Positions 13,150 through 23,770 of a stretch of DNA of 64,000 bases are shown here, in pieces. The DNA is taken from assembly GCF_017591425.1 (NCBI RefSeq), contig NW_024467106.1, positions 22,248,501 to 22,312,500 on the forward strand, read 5' to 3'. Origin of the DNA: Ochotona curzoniae (Eukaryota; Chordata; Mammalia; Lagomorpha; Ochotonidae). The position numbers and the translations under genes were made by a program. Every line of letters begins with the position of its first letter. Position 1 is the stretch's first letter. The notes beneath the pieces are model-generated. The model worked only from the letters and a program-made list of their open reading frames with translations, searched no databases and was not told the origin of the DNA.

Positions 13150-13235
13150 CCCATTTCTACAACTCCTGACTCCCTAACTTTAAATGAAATTGGGTAAATT
13201 ATCTCCCAAAGCCTAGGCTTCTTCTACCATATGAA
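13150..13235 (-). repeat. Probable MIR fragment, antisense
   Basis: 'GAAATTGGGTAAATTATCTC' then 'CCAAAGCCTAGGCTTCTTCT' follows the reverse MIR pattern (CTTGGGCAAGTTACTTAACC…GCCTCAGTTTCC). Confidence 0.45.
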
Positions 13236-14389
13236 CAGTTCCCAGACCATATTAAATATTAAACAAAAGTTACCAAGTATTCATATTAATTATGAGTTCA
13301 CTAAAAAGGGGACATAGTACTTCTCTGAAAGTCTGTGTGATTTGCCCATCATATAGAGAAGCTGGCAAGCCTTTTCGGATGAAACAATCATATTTATTCT
13401 GAGGTTCTTGTCCCGTGTCAGGACAGGCGATATTCCAGTGACAATAGAAAGGAGTGAGTTGCTGCAGTTTAACTCTGACTTTCAAATGAAACTGGTCTCT
13501 TTCACACAAACTCTCCTCCCAGTAGCTACTATTACATACAGTTTAATTGTCTGCATAGAAGACTATTTAAGATCCAAAACATGGATAGGTTAAGACTCTG
13601 GGTGATGAGTACTTGTTATGATGAAATCTTTACATGGTTTCTACTGGCATTTGTCACTGGCCATCTTCAATCTATAACCCATAGTTTAAATTTCACCCCT
13701 AAATGAAAGATCAGGTTCTTGACAATCTAGATTGAATGACTGGTATTCAACTGCTGACTAATTGGTCATAACACAGAGGGATGGTGTAATTAGGATCAGG
13801 ATGGTTAAACACTCTGGACCACAATAGGTTTATTTAAAATTTTTAAATGCAGGGGACTGAATTTACAGATGAGCCTGTGAGAGTTGGCTCAAGAAAATGG
13901 CTAAATCACAAATTAGACCTCAGGAAGGAATCTTGGTCCATTCCTGTCCCTTCTGCAGTAGGCATGCCCTTTTCTTCATTTCTTCTAACACCCAGCATGT
14001 GGGCAGAGGAACCGGTTGAATACCCTTAGACAGAAGGGTCATATTTTCCTATCCAGTAATAATTGAACTATTTTCTTTTATGCTTTATTCTTTATGTAGT
14101 TCGTTTTCCAGAAAAATCCTAAGGCCTCCTAACTGTCCTTTATCAGAAAACCTGAATTTGTGACCTGGAAGTCAGAGAAGTTACTTTCCAAGCCCATGTC
14201 TATTTTTTTTCCAATAGGAACTGACCAAAGAATGCGGATCTGAGTGCTGATCTTCGCACTTCACATGCAATAGGTACCAGATTACAAGGTCTTTTTCTAT
14301 CTGCTTTATTGTTTTCTTGAAAGCTTTTTCCTGTAGGCTCTTCCCAGTGGACAGATCTCGTTATTTTGACTTGTCAGTTATTCCTCAGA

Positions 14390-14590
14390 CTCTCTTCTTT
14401 CATTTCTCCCATCCAAGCAATCTCCTTCCCAATGAATTTCCACCATATAATTACAGCCATGCTTTAGCCTACTTTTCTGTTAGCTTAACAACCCTGTCTA
14501 TTTTCTACTTGTGCTGATGCTACTGTTTGCTTTTTTGATGGGCTAATCCATATATCCTTTCAAGGCCTAACTTCCCCTACCATGATAGCA
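14390..14590 (+). repeat. Possible L2 fragment
   Basis: The pyrimidine-rich text with 'TTGTGCTGATGCTACTGTTT' and 'ATCCTTTCAAGGCCTAACTT' loosely follows the L2 3' half. The match is by eye and weak. Confidence 0.3.
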
Positions 14591-14929
14591 GCTGGAGTTC
14601 TAATTCACAGGTGCCTTCCAGAGCTTTTCATTAACAATAGAAATGAGATGGTTTAGAAACCCATTTCTTAATCTGCAGGTGAGTATTGGAACCTTTGTGT
14701 GGCAAACACCTTTCAAGTATCCCACATTGTGCCACTGCACAATTATTCCCTGAGTAATAAGTCCAATGTTACAGGCACATGTGCAGTGTTAACAGGGAGA
14801 ATGTTCCCTTAGCAGAAATCATATTCCCCCAACTCGAGCATTTCTCAGCTTGAAAGGAGCCCCCAGCTAACATGAGCAAAACCAAAGAATATGGCTTTCC
14901 ATTCTTACATCTTTACAGGGGAAAAGAAT

Positions 14930-15200
14930 GCCCAAATGTGAAGGCTTTAGCTTGTGTTCTGGTTCAACTGGCCAGACAAGGGCTTAGGATGCCCGTTTGG
15001 CCTTCCCCAGCTGGGCTCTGTGGCTGCTAAGCCTCTCCACAAATCCTGGCCTTAATTACTCTGACACAGTTGTTCTGCCTGGGCCTCCAGCTCCTTTTGT
15101 GCTCGGACCAATCTGAATCCAAAGGTAACTCTTATTCTTAGTCACTTTGGGCAAATGCTTGATTTCCCCCTAAGTGATTCACAAACATTTTAATCAGGAC
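14930..15200. promoter_or_regulatory. Candidate conserved non-coding element
   Basis: A repeat-free block with words 'GGCCTTAATTACTCTGACAC', 'CAGTTGTTCTGCCTGGGC' and 'CTCGGACCAATCTGAATCC'. It combines a homeodomain core, a Myb/E-box-like word and a CCAAT-type word. Function is inferred from texture alone. Confidence 0.25.
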
Positions 15201-16463
15201 CCATGGATGCCTTGTAGAATGTTCCCCTCCTTTCTTTCCCAGTATGATCTTCTACTCAAAAGCCTAGCAAATAATTCCTGAATTATGCAATCCCCATACT
15301 CGAGTATTTATTTTTTGAACAAGTATCTACCAACCATCCTTCATCCTGAAGAGGAAGCTCTACCCCTTAAATGAAGTTAGTGGGCAGGAGTAGCAGAAGT
15401 ATTTTATTAATATCCAGAAGCAACATGCAATGAGCTAAACAAGCAAACATATGCATGAAAGCAAGGAAATCAACCAAAATATCCATGACCTGGCACAAAA
15501 AGAAAACCTTCCCTCCAAGAATAACTCAAGAAGAAATGTTCTCCAGCTAGGAATTAGGCAAGAATGCTTTGACGACACCACCTAGTCTGCTCACCAGCAA
15601 GAAAAGACAATGCATTTGTAGGAGACAATTGCTAACCCCTCCGTCAGGTCACAATATCCCACCCTATGTCTTTTGACCCTTGGGGAAAAAAAAAATCAAC
15701 TTTGTAGGGGAGCCACACAATTTAAGAATTAAAAAACCTTATATGTATTTCAATGAATGAGAACAGGAGGTCTTAGAAAGAAGATAAACTGTAGGGTAGC
15801 TTTTCCAAGCAGAAAATGTAAATTCAAATCATTTCCAATGCACTTCCCATTTATCTGTTGTGCAGTTCTCCAGAAGCAAAGTTCAACAGGACAAAAAATT
15901 CAAAAGAGTTTCCTACTAAACTGCAAATACAATCTAAATTCACCAAAGTCGACTTTCCCACATTTGGAAGCATCTTCTCCTGCGTCTTATAAATCCAGGA
16001 GACAGTTCAGTTTCAGATTATCTTCTCTCCAGTGCCACCCTGGCCTTGTTTTTTTTTTTTTTCTTCCTTCAGTACTGGCATGCAAACCATGCTGTTTTAA
16101 CTTCTTTCCTGTTCTCCCAGTTCTTCTGGAACATTTTATTTTCGACAGTCAACTCATTTGGAGGAGTGCCACACCGAGGTTCGACTGTTTACAGCGTTAA
16201 CTGTGTTTCTGCCAGAAGTCCACATCCCGCACTACCTTCTCGAGACTGTCTCCTGGATTAAGAATTTATGTGTTCGTTTGGAAGAAGCTTAGAAAACGTG
16301 GAAACTTCCAAACATCACTCTTCTTTGCAAAATTACTTCTCCTTATCCAAGAGGACTTAGGAATGGAAATTTATTTTACCCTTCTTATAGTAGACCGCCC
16401 TACTGCTCATGGTTAAACTGCCTGTTTTTAAAAAGACATTTTAAGGCTATCTACATATATATG

Positions 16464-16491
16464 CACATAGGCATATATGTATGCCTATGTG
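16464..16491. repeat. Perfect 12-bp inverted repeat (hairpin or cruciform)
   Basis: The arms CACATAGGCATA (16464-16475) and TATGCCTATGTG (16480-16491) are exact reverse complements around a 4-nt spacer, TATG. No T-run follows that would make it a terminator-like structure. No surrounding element explains it. Confidence 0.9.
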
Positions 16492-17029
16492 GGAAAGAAT
16501 TGGCCCTCGGTCTGTAAGAGAACTGGGCTCTGGAAGATACATGAAAGACACGGTTTTGAATGAGTATGGGACACTGGAAAATCACCAGTGATTGTTTTAG
16601 AGTGGATCTCACCCTCTCAGCCATTCATCTGTATTACAAAATGGCATCTCTGAAAGAAGCCAATTTAAATCTGTACTGCATTGCAAAACAGATCCTCAGA
16701 GTCCAATTGTGGGCACTTTTGTAAGTTGCAAGAGACCCAGACCAACTTCTAAAGAAGAGCATTTGAAAAGGACTCCTGAGCCCTGGACATTGAAAGAAAA
16801 GCACAACTGCAAACCGAGTAACTACAGCTTGATTGAAAGTCACATGAACAAAATCAGGCTCTGAATGAAGCCATGGAAGCCTTGGGTTCCCAGCATGTAC
16901 AACAGAACCAATGAAAACCCATACTCCCGCCCCACGACTGTGTGATTACCAACATTCCCAAGGAGCCCTGGGCCCCGGAGAAGAGAGAGGCTGTTTCACA
17001 ACCAGTGACAATCATGTGCAGCTGGGGTA

Positions 17030-17190
17030 ATGGAAAGGCCAACCTGAGCTGGAGGCCTGGCTTCGCTACAGCGGAACTGTCTGACCTTGGGCAAGTCACT
17101 TCTCGTCTCTGTGCCAGTCTCCTCTTCAATAAAATGCAGGGAGAAGGAGGATATTTGACATATATTATCTCTCCAAGGCATTAAAACAAA
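17030..17190 (-). repeat. MIR fossil, antisense
   Basis: 'TCTGACCTTGGGCAAGTCAC' then 'TTCTCGTCTCTGTGCCAGTC' and 'CTCTTCAATAAAATGCAGGG' is the standard reverse MIR layout. Overlapping open frames on both strands come from this repeat. Confidence 0.8.
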
Positions 17191-20100
17191 GCCAGCCTCT
17201 AAATCGGAAGTACTGCCTGGCAACTACTAAATATCTAATATTCCTCACTAATGTGGTACAGATATGTACTCTACCACTTTTCAATGTCTTTTTATGCCAA
17301 CTTCTACTGAAGAAATAATATTTTGGTCTATCACCCCAAAATCTAAGCTTATATTCCTCGTTGCCTAGAATTTTTTCCTATTATGCCAAATGCCTCTTTT
17401 CCTTTCTTTCTTTTCTTTTCTTTTTTTTTTTTTTAAGCGACCTTCCCCAAACTGTGCTATTAAAAGAGCTTAGAACTTCCCATTTCCTTACTAGGGCTAA
17501 AATTAAACTGTCCATTCCTTAGGGCCCAACATAACATCTGCCAGATGTCTTGGCATATCACACAAGGAGAGGAATTTTCTTTAAGCATTATCTACTCTCC
17601 CCTCTCTTTTCTCATAATCAATTAATAGGTTACTGACACCCAGCTAACGTTTCTCTCAAAGCCATCAACTACGCCAGTATGAGAAGCCCACAGGATACTT
17701 GCTCTCACAAATACACACACACATACACATACATACATTCCAGCTGATTTTTTTTCCTCTTCCAGACCAGTATATTGTAGAAATAGACTCTGGAAATATT
17801 TTCCCTCAAATTCTTTCTGAATTGCTTTAGTTCTCATATAGCAATCATCAGTCATACACTGACATGTTTCCTAGTTGTGTCTGTCATCATCCTGCAGTCA
17901 CCAACTCAGGTATTCAGTACAAACAGAAACCCACGATGCAGTGAATTGGAAGTGTGTAAAAGCACGTGTGCCACAAGATCGGTGTGGTTACTTTAACGAA
18001 GTAATTTCAGCAGTAAGCAATAATTCAAAACGCACTAGACCCTCTTCAACTTCATCCCACGAAAAAGAAGACTCTTTCCCAAGACAACTTGATCATTCCT
18101 TTCTTTCAGGAAAATTGACCACAAGTACTCAAGTCCATTAGCAAAGTTGGAATTTCTTCTTCCTACTGTCATTGAAAAGACTCATTAGGAAAAACAGTCT
18201 TTTATCCCTTAAAAGTCATCTCAAGCTCCAATGGGGAAGTGGTAGGATAGAGCGATTCGATATCATTGGATGTCATTGGTATAATCCCCATAGAAAAAGA
18301 ATATAGAATATGCAAATGAAACAAGAATTGCTTGTTTGGCAGTGTAGATCGCAGATCACACATCACATATTTCTCCAGAACTTTTCTCCGTGATACACCA
18401 CAACTGTGGCAAAAATTTGCATATTAAACTTCACAAACTTGATGTCTCAAAACCAGAAACGATCTCTGAGCTTATCCATGAAATGAGAATGTTCAATTGG
18501 ACACTCTTGTTCTCTAAAGATGAAAATCCAAACCACTTGAATCTACTCAGACGTGTATGCCATGCGCAACCGCCTCCCAACTTGACAAAGCACAGTGGAA
18601 ATGGAAGCATGTCCTGGAGACCACTGAGAACAAACTCTCAAAACTCCAAATCCCATCTGCATATCTAATTATTCTTTTTTCCTCCAGAAAAGCTTAACTC
18701 CAAGAGTGTCTACTAGGAAACCAAAACAAGTGGGCTGCCAAGTGGAAACTGTACTAAGTCTAGCTGCTGGACCAGCAGTTTATAAGATCCGCTCCCAGCC
18801 CAAACCACTGAATATATTAATTAATCAGCTGTCAAACAATCAGCAACAATCAAAAAAAGATGTCATAAAAGTTTGTTTCAGGACCGACATAGAATGTGTT
18901 TGTTTACATAAATATGTATGGTTAATTAGACACAAAATTATCTGGTAATTACTTTCCCAAATAACTCTTTTTATCAACTGCATTTGAACATCCAAGTTTG
19001 AACATGTAGCACCCACACAGGCAATAGCAACTTGAAATATAACATTAATGACATTCCAAGATACATTCAGAAATGAATAAGAAAGGTATGATTCCAAGCA
19101 AGATTTTTTTTTGTACATTCCATTTAAGAGGCCAAGTAATAATATCAAAAGACAGCACTCAAAAAATGAATAATGAAAAGTATGATTCCAAGTACTATTT
19201 TTTGAATCGCTCTTGAAAGGACCTGGGTTTTGAACAAAAGAGCAGGAATCTGAACAGAAGAATTTTTAAATGAGACTACTCATCAAATGCAAACCACACA
19301 TCTTCATCTGTACAAACAGGGCTTTACTTCCTTGGCCATGGACAATTATCAGCTAAAAAAACCACACATTTCCCCTCTCCTTTCACACTCCTCAGAAGAA
19401 CAATAACCCTCAATTAATGACACAACAGTTTGGTTTGAAAAAATGTGATGTTGTCATATGCAGCATTGTGCATTTACTGAATGACACTGCTACCAGCTAC
19501 TCAACAGAACAGAATTACATCTGGAGTCTAAAACCACTTCAATATGCACATAAGGAACTTTACACACATGCACGTGTGCACACACACAGACACACACACA
19601 CACAGAGTGTGACACATAATGAGGCAGGAAAGCAAGAAAAAGGCTGGTACAAGTCGCTCACCAATGTGTTCCTTATTTCTGCTGAAGCTGGTACCTTCCT
19701 ATGTTTCTCCTTAGTGGAAAGTCAGGTCCAATTAGCCTCCTTCTATTAATTAGTTCTGAATCTCCTCCAAGTTTTCAACTACGGAACCCTCCTCACCTAG
19801 CTTCAAGAGTCCATCTGAAATTCTTCCAACATCTCCTTCATCCTCAAGATGGCTACCTTCCTTAATGGAAAAGCAACATCTTCATGGTTGGCTTTTAGAG
19901 ATTCCTGAAGCGTTTCCAGATTCAGTTCTTTACTAAAGTCCAGGACATACACTCCCTAGAACAAATCTGTCCAGAGTTCTAATCTATCAATGTGTGTGGA
20001 CTGGGATGGCACTGAGTCCTTCTGTGAAACCATCCTCGCAAAATGTCTTCCTGGAAGATCAATAAATCCCTCCCAATTAAAAAGGTGAAGTCACCTGGAC

Positions 20101-21053
20101 AGAAGGTCTTGTCAAGTGACATAATATTTTCAAGATGTGTTTCTCTGGTGACACTGTTAAGAAGACATGCTGATATTCCTCAAGACTTACAGTATCTGAA
20201 AACATGGAGGGGGGCGGCCAGCAGAAGGGGAACAAAGGAACTCCAAGAAGGCCTAGCACACAAATGGATCAGATTGAAGAGAACTACAGAACCTGGAGAG
20301 CTGGCTGTGCCCAGCAGCCAGGCAGCTACTCAGCACTGCTGCAGGATTTGGAGGGTTCGGCAGAAATCAACCCAAATCGGATCAGAAAGTCTTGCAACAC
20401 ATGAAAATAGGCTGATAATCTAAACCCCAGAACTCAAAAGGAAAAAAGAAAGAATGGCACAATCACCGCTCAGGACCACCATCACCATCTGAAGAAAGAA
20501 ATAATCTTTCTTGGTGACTTAAAGGAAACCTGGAGCATCCTAAGTTGTGTGAAGACCTCAGGAGAAACAGGTCAGGTTTTTGCCTTGCCTTTCCTGAAGG
20601 AGGTCAAAACCCTTCAGGTCCACTCAAAAGGGGGGAAAAAATTCTGAAAGTTTACTTGAAAATGGAAACAAATGCCTCAATAACTTGGGCAAGCGCTCCT
20701 GTGGTGGGAGAGAAAGCTGAGGAACCCATCAAAGCCCTCATTTCCTTGCATAATGAAGAGACAAGTGAGGGGCCCCCACAAGGCTTCCCTCTGGAAAGGG
20801 AGGAGGAAGAGGCAGCCAGCCTCCTCCAGCCATCACCAACAGAGCTTCAAAATGGAGACATCCATAATTTTATAAACACTTCTCTCATCTCAGCTTCGTC
20901 TCCTGGAAACCCGTTCTCCTCCATTTTCTGGTGGAGTTACTACATGACACGGCTTACCTGACTCAGTTGTCAGCCCTCAAACCCAACTAGTCACTCTATC
21001 CAAAATCCTGCCAGCAATCTCCAGGAACAAAACCAAAGCAAACCAAACAGCCA

Positions 21054-21085
21054 ACACACAGGCGCGCGCACACACACACACACAG
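21054..21085. repeat. CA/CG alternating purine-pyrimidine tract
   Basis: A short CA run, then GGCGCGCGCA, then a CA run. Alternating purine-pyrimidine DNA of this kind favours Z-DNA. It lies at the left shoulder of the CpG island. Confidence 0.8.
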
Positions 21086-21719
21086 CCCGGGGAGCCCTGG
21101 GAGAAAGCCCCAACTGGTTGGTCTCTTCATCCCAGACACTTGCTTAAAAAAAAAAGAAAGAAAGAAAAGAAACGAAAAACTTTTTTTCCTTTTCGTCTCC
21201 TTTTTCTGAGGGGGGAAGAGAGAAGGGTTGGGAAGAAATATCAAAGGAACTCGAGGCAGCCTGTAGGTTGGGAGCCACAATGAAAAGAAAAGGAGGGTTC
21301 CTTCTTCAGGAATGGTGAGCAGCCTGCAGGATGAACGTGAGAAGGAGCTTTGTGTTTGTGGAGTCTGGACTGGAACCAAAGCAGACAGCTTGCAAATGGA
21401 GGACAGGGAGATAAAGAAAGGCAAAGAGAGGGGTCGCTCCAATGGGAGGGGGGCGGCTGCGGCTTCCCCTCGTGCCTGGAAGCCGGGCAGACCCCTGGGA
21501 ACCGCACCAGGAATGAGACGCCCCCCCAAGCCCCTGCCTGCCTTTCTCTCCTCCTCAGAGCACAGCCCAGCGTGTGTAATGGCTTCTCCTCTCCAGAAAC
21601 CGTTGTCCTCCTCCACCAGACGCTTCTGAAGCCCCAGCCTGGGAGACAGCTCCTCAGCTGCTCCTGAACCTGAGCTCCCCCCACCCCCGACCCCGCGCGC
21701 CCCCAGCTCTTTGCTCGCT

Positions 21720-21725
21720 CCTTAC
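21720..21725 (-). other. Candidate minus-strand splice donor
   Basis: Read on the minus strand the junction is GCTGCCG|GTAAGG, a good match to the 5' splice-site consensus. It lies within the CpG island and could end an alternative leftward first exon. An open frame with ATG at about 21753 crosses it. No matching acceptor was identified. Confidence 0.35.
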
Positions 21726-22259
21726 CGGCAGCACCACCGGTGGCGGCGGCCACCCCTCATCCCCCGTCACATCCCGACCCCGCATCCCAACTTCGGGGAG
21801 AGGGGTGGGGGGGAGAGGAGAGAGAGAGAGAGAGAGAGAGAAGAGAGAGAACCAGCCAAATACCTGAGGAGAGGGGGGTGCCAATCCGCTGGGCTTTGCC
21901 ATCGGGCGGGGGACAGGCAGACAGAGGAGAGGAAGGAAGGAGAGGGACAGAGAAAGAAAGAGGTCAACCCGCTCAGGTCGGGGCCGCCCGCTCGGAGCGC
22001 TCGCTCCCCTGACCCTCGCTCGCTCCCGCCGGCGCCCGGCTCAGGTCTCCAGCCTCCCGCCCTCCGCCCCCTCTCAGTTCCTATCCTGTCCCCACACTCG
22101 GAGCATCCGTCCGGAGCTTCCAGCTCTCTCCTCACTCATCTCTTATTTTCTCCTCTCTTCATGAAACTACACGAAATTAATTAAGCCCCGGCGTTGCGCT
22201 ACCCCCCGCACCCCCGCAGAAGGAGCAGCCAGCAGGAAAAGCACAGCCACCTCCACTGC

Positions 22260-22440
22260 CACCACCAGCACCACCACCTTTTCCTCCTCCTCTTCCCCCT
22301 CCTCCTCTTCCTCCCTGACTTCTCCTCCTCCTCTTCCTCCTCCCCCTCCTGCTCTCCCTCCTCCCCCCACTCCTCCTCCTCCTCCCTCTCCTCCTCCTCC
22401 TCCTCCTCCTCTTCTCTCTGGCTTCTTCTCCTCTCCCAAC
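22260..22440. repeat. Long polypyrimidine (CCT/CTC) tract
   Basis: About 170 bp of nearly pure C and T on the plus strand, dominated by CCT and TCC units. The minus strand is the matching G/A tract. It has potential for triplex (H-DNA) on either strand and G-quadruplex on the minus strand. Low-complexity Ser/Pro- or Arg/Gly-rich frames across it are artefacts. Confidence 0.9.
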
Positions 22441-22573
22441 AGCCAGTCCATGCAGGGGACTTCCTCTCCTCCCCGCGCCTCCAACCCTTCTCGGCCGAAT
22501 GAATGAGCGCGTCGGTGCCTCCACCACCCCGCGCTCTCCTCCCCGGGGCACCCGGACCACCCCGAGGTGCTGC

Positions 22574-22714
22574 TTAATTGCAGTAACTTACGGAAGAAGC
22601 GTCCCGGCGCCGGAAGGTGCTTCGCGGTCTCCAGCCCCACCGCCTCCTTATCCTCTTTCTCTTTCTCCTCTTCCTGCTCGGGTTATTGTTGTGGAAGTTG
22701 TTTGGGAGTCTCAT
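22574..22714 (-). CDS. Upstream ORF or N-terminal coding start in the leftward first exon (uncertain)
   Basis: The minus-strand ATG at 22714 opens a frame of 41 codons up to a perfect splice donor after 22592. The frame falls exactly in phase 0 at that donor. If unspliced it stops six residues later. The peptide begins MRLPNNFHNNN and is then very basic (RKRRKRKRIRRRWGWRP). The basic run comes largely from translating a GA-rich leader. The ATG context is weak, with C at -3. A six-codon upstream ORF (22731-22751, MAILHC) lies just before it. I favour a regulatory uORF in a 5' leader, but a genuine N-terminus continuing in a distant exon cannot be excluded. I do not recognise the protein. Confidence 0.25.
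   Translation of the reverse strand: MRLPNNFHNNNPSRKRRKRKRIRRRWGWRPRSTFRRRDASSVSYCN
22586..22591 (-). other. Strong minus-strand splice donor GTAAGT
   Basis: The plus strand reads ACTTAC at 22586-22591, so the minus strand reads TTCC|GTAAGTTACTG. The intronic six bases are the exact consensus. It is the best splice signal found in the island. Confidence 0.55.
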
Positions 22715-22960
22715 GTGCTTCTGCCGGGTCTCAGCAATGGAGGATCGCCATCTTCCCTGCCTTCCTCGGCTCCTCAGACTCGCTGCAGCTGCAGATGACC
22801 TGAGATATCCGTCCCTCTCCCTCTCCCTCTCGCCCTCCCTCCCGCTCCCTCTCACTCTCTCTCTCTCTCCCCTCGCTCTCCTCTTCTCTCCTCTCCTCCC
22901 TCTCCCTCGCGCGCTCGCTCGCTCGCTCGCTCTCCCTCCCTCTGTGTCTCTCTCTGAATA
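22592..22960 (-). other. Candidate non-coding first exon of a leftward gene
   Basis: On the minus strand this segment runs from a GA-rich leader (GAGAGAGACACAGAGGGAGG, then GAGCGAGCGAGCGAG), through CATCTGCAGCTGCAGCGAG and a YY1-type AAGATGGCG, to the junction CTTCTTCC|GTAAGT. Purine-rich 5' leaders, a YY1 element in sense orientation near the start and a strong donor are usual for mammalian CpG-island first exons. The 5' boundary is a guess placed where strand composition flips. The downstream gene body would lie to the left (below 22.59 kb and probably beyond the window). The gene is not identified. Confidence 0.5.
22746..22754 (-). promoter_or_regulatory. YY1-type element
   Basis: AAGATGGCG on the minus strand matches the YY1 core in the orientation seen just downstream of many transcription starts. 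It contains the ATG of the six-codon uORF. It supports leftward transcription beginning a little above 22.76 kb. Confidence 0.4.
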
Positions 22961-22967
22961 ATGAGCA

Positions 22968-23340
22968 ACCAGAGGGAGAGAGAAAGCAAGACAGAGAGAA
23001 GGAAGACAATCTTCTCCTGCCACACAAAACGCCGGAGCACCAGGGGGTGCGCGAAGCCTTGCTAATAACAAACCACAACGTGCAGCCAAGGAAGAGGGAG
23101 AGAGAAAAAGAAAGAAGGAAAGAAATGAGGAAAGGGCTAAGGGGAGAAAAAGGAGAGAGAGAAGAATTCTCCAAGAGCCGGAGAAGAGCAAAGAGACGCT
23201 GGAGGAGATGCTGAGGCTGCGGCTGCTGTCCCCCCTCCCCTCCCCAGAAGGAGGCAAGGTGGTTGCAAAGTTACGGCTGGGACATTGTCTTTGTCACTCA
23301 GAGCAACACAGAGCCAGGCCAGTGAGATGCAAGAGGAGGA

Positions 23341-23372
<32 letters not shown>

Positions 23373-23477
23373 AGGAGGAGGAGGAGGAGGTGGTGGTGGT
23401 GGAGGAGGAGGAGGAAGAGGAGGAGGAGAAGGAGGCAGAGGAGGAGGAGAAGGGGAAGAGGGAGATGAGATGAATAA
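22968..23477. repeat. Purine-rich tract with GGC/GGA/GTG triplets
   Basis: The plus strand switches from pyrimidine-rich (before about 22960) to purine-rich (AGAGGGAGAGAGAAAGCAAG onward). It then runs into (GGC)8 at 23347-23370, GGA repeats at 23371-23389, GTG repeats and more GGA to about 23465. The segment between 23220 and 23330 is less biased. Poly-Ala/Glu or poly-Arg frames over the triplets are not credible genes. Confidence 0.85.
23036..23052 (+). promoter_or_regulatory. CTCF-like site
   Basis: The core CACCAGGGGGTGCGC differs by one base from the usual CTCF core CCACCAGGGGGCGC. It lies at the composition switch in the middle of the CpG island, where CTCF often sits at developmental promoters. 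Motif only, no occupancy data. Confidence 0.35.
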
Positions 23478-23764
23478 AAGACCTGAGGAGAAGGCGGTGC
23501 GAGGAGCGCGGCCGCCCGGCCGAGGCGTGCGCGCTCGCGTCCCGCAGGCGCCCGGCAGCCCCGGCCGGTGGAGGAAGCCCCCTCGGAGGAGCGCTCGCCC
23601 CGTCAGCCCTGCCCCGGGCGCCGAGCCCCGGCCCCCGAGGGTTCCTCACTCGCATCCATCTAGAGGCCACTCTTTGCCAAGAACATACATGGGGAACTGG
23701 AGGTTGCGAGTCTTAAGCCCAGATCAACCACGTGGGGCTTCTTAATTCCTTCCCAGCTTGCGGT

Positions 23765-23770
23765 GTGAGT
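23765..23770 (+). other. Possible plus-strand splice donor
   Basis: GTGAGT preceded by TTGCGGT on the plus strand. The intronic half is consensus but the exonic side (…GGT) is weak. If used, it would end a rightward first exon and make the island bidirectional. An open frame at 23470-23745 ends just before it. Confidence 0.2.

Larger units (their letters stand above)
12271..20999. other. Non-coding block without C SINEs
   Basis: No gene recognised. It contains a (TC)15 tract, MIR and L2-like fossils, a perfect 12-bp palindrome near 16.47 kb, CA-rich tracts near 17.7 and 19.6 kb and unassigned sequence. The longest open frames (147 codons at 15757-16200 and 138 codons at 20545-20961) lack recognisable domains, and I do not accept them as genes. 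Confidence 0.55.

Noticed and set aside
15757..16200. 147-codon open frame on the plus strand
   Set aside because: No recognisable domain, a low-complexity Phe run from a T tract, overlap with another frame and no splice context. Most likely chance.
19803..19955. Minus-strand run of about 50 codons that looks helix-rich, with a second open frame overlapping it
   Set aside because: It resembled a processed-pseudogene fragment, but I could not identify a parent gene and the neighbouring frames are closed. A protein search would decide.
20043..20961. Open frames of 126 and 138 codons on the plus strand
   Set aside because: No family resemblance, and different frames with no credible splice linkage. 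Kept as unassigned sequence.
20996..21753. Minus-strand frames of 206 and 170 codons at the left edge of the CpG island
   Set aside because: High G+C removes stop codons by composition. The translations are Pro/Ser/Leu-rich with no domain. One crosses a donor-like site and could include a real exon, but this is not supported.
22167..23670. Long Gly/Arg-, Ser-, Arg- and Glu/Ala-rich frames on both strands
   Set aside because: They are translations of CCT, GA and GGC/GGA low-complexity tracts. Frames are open on both strands at once.
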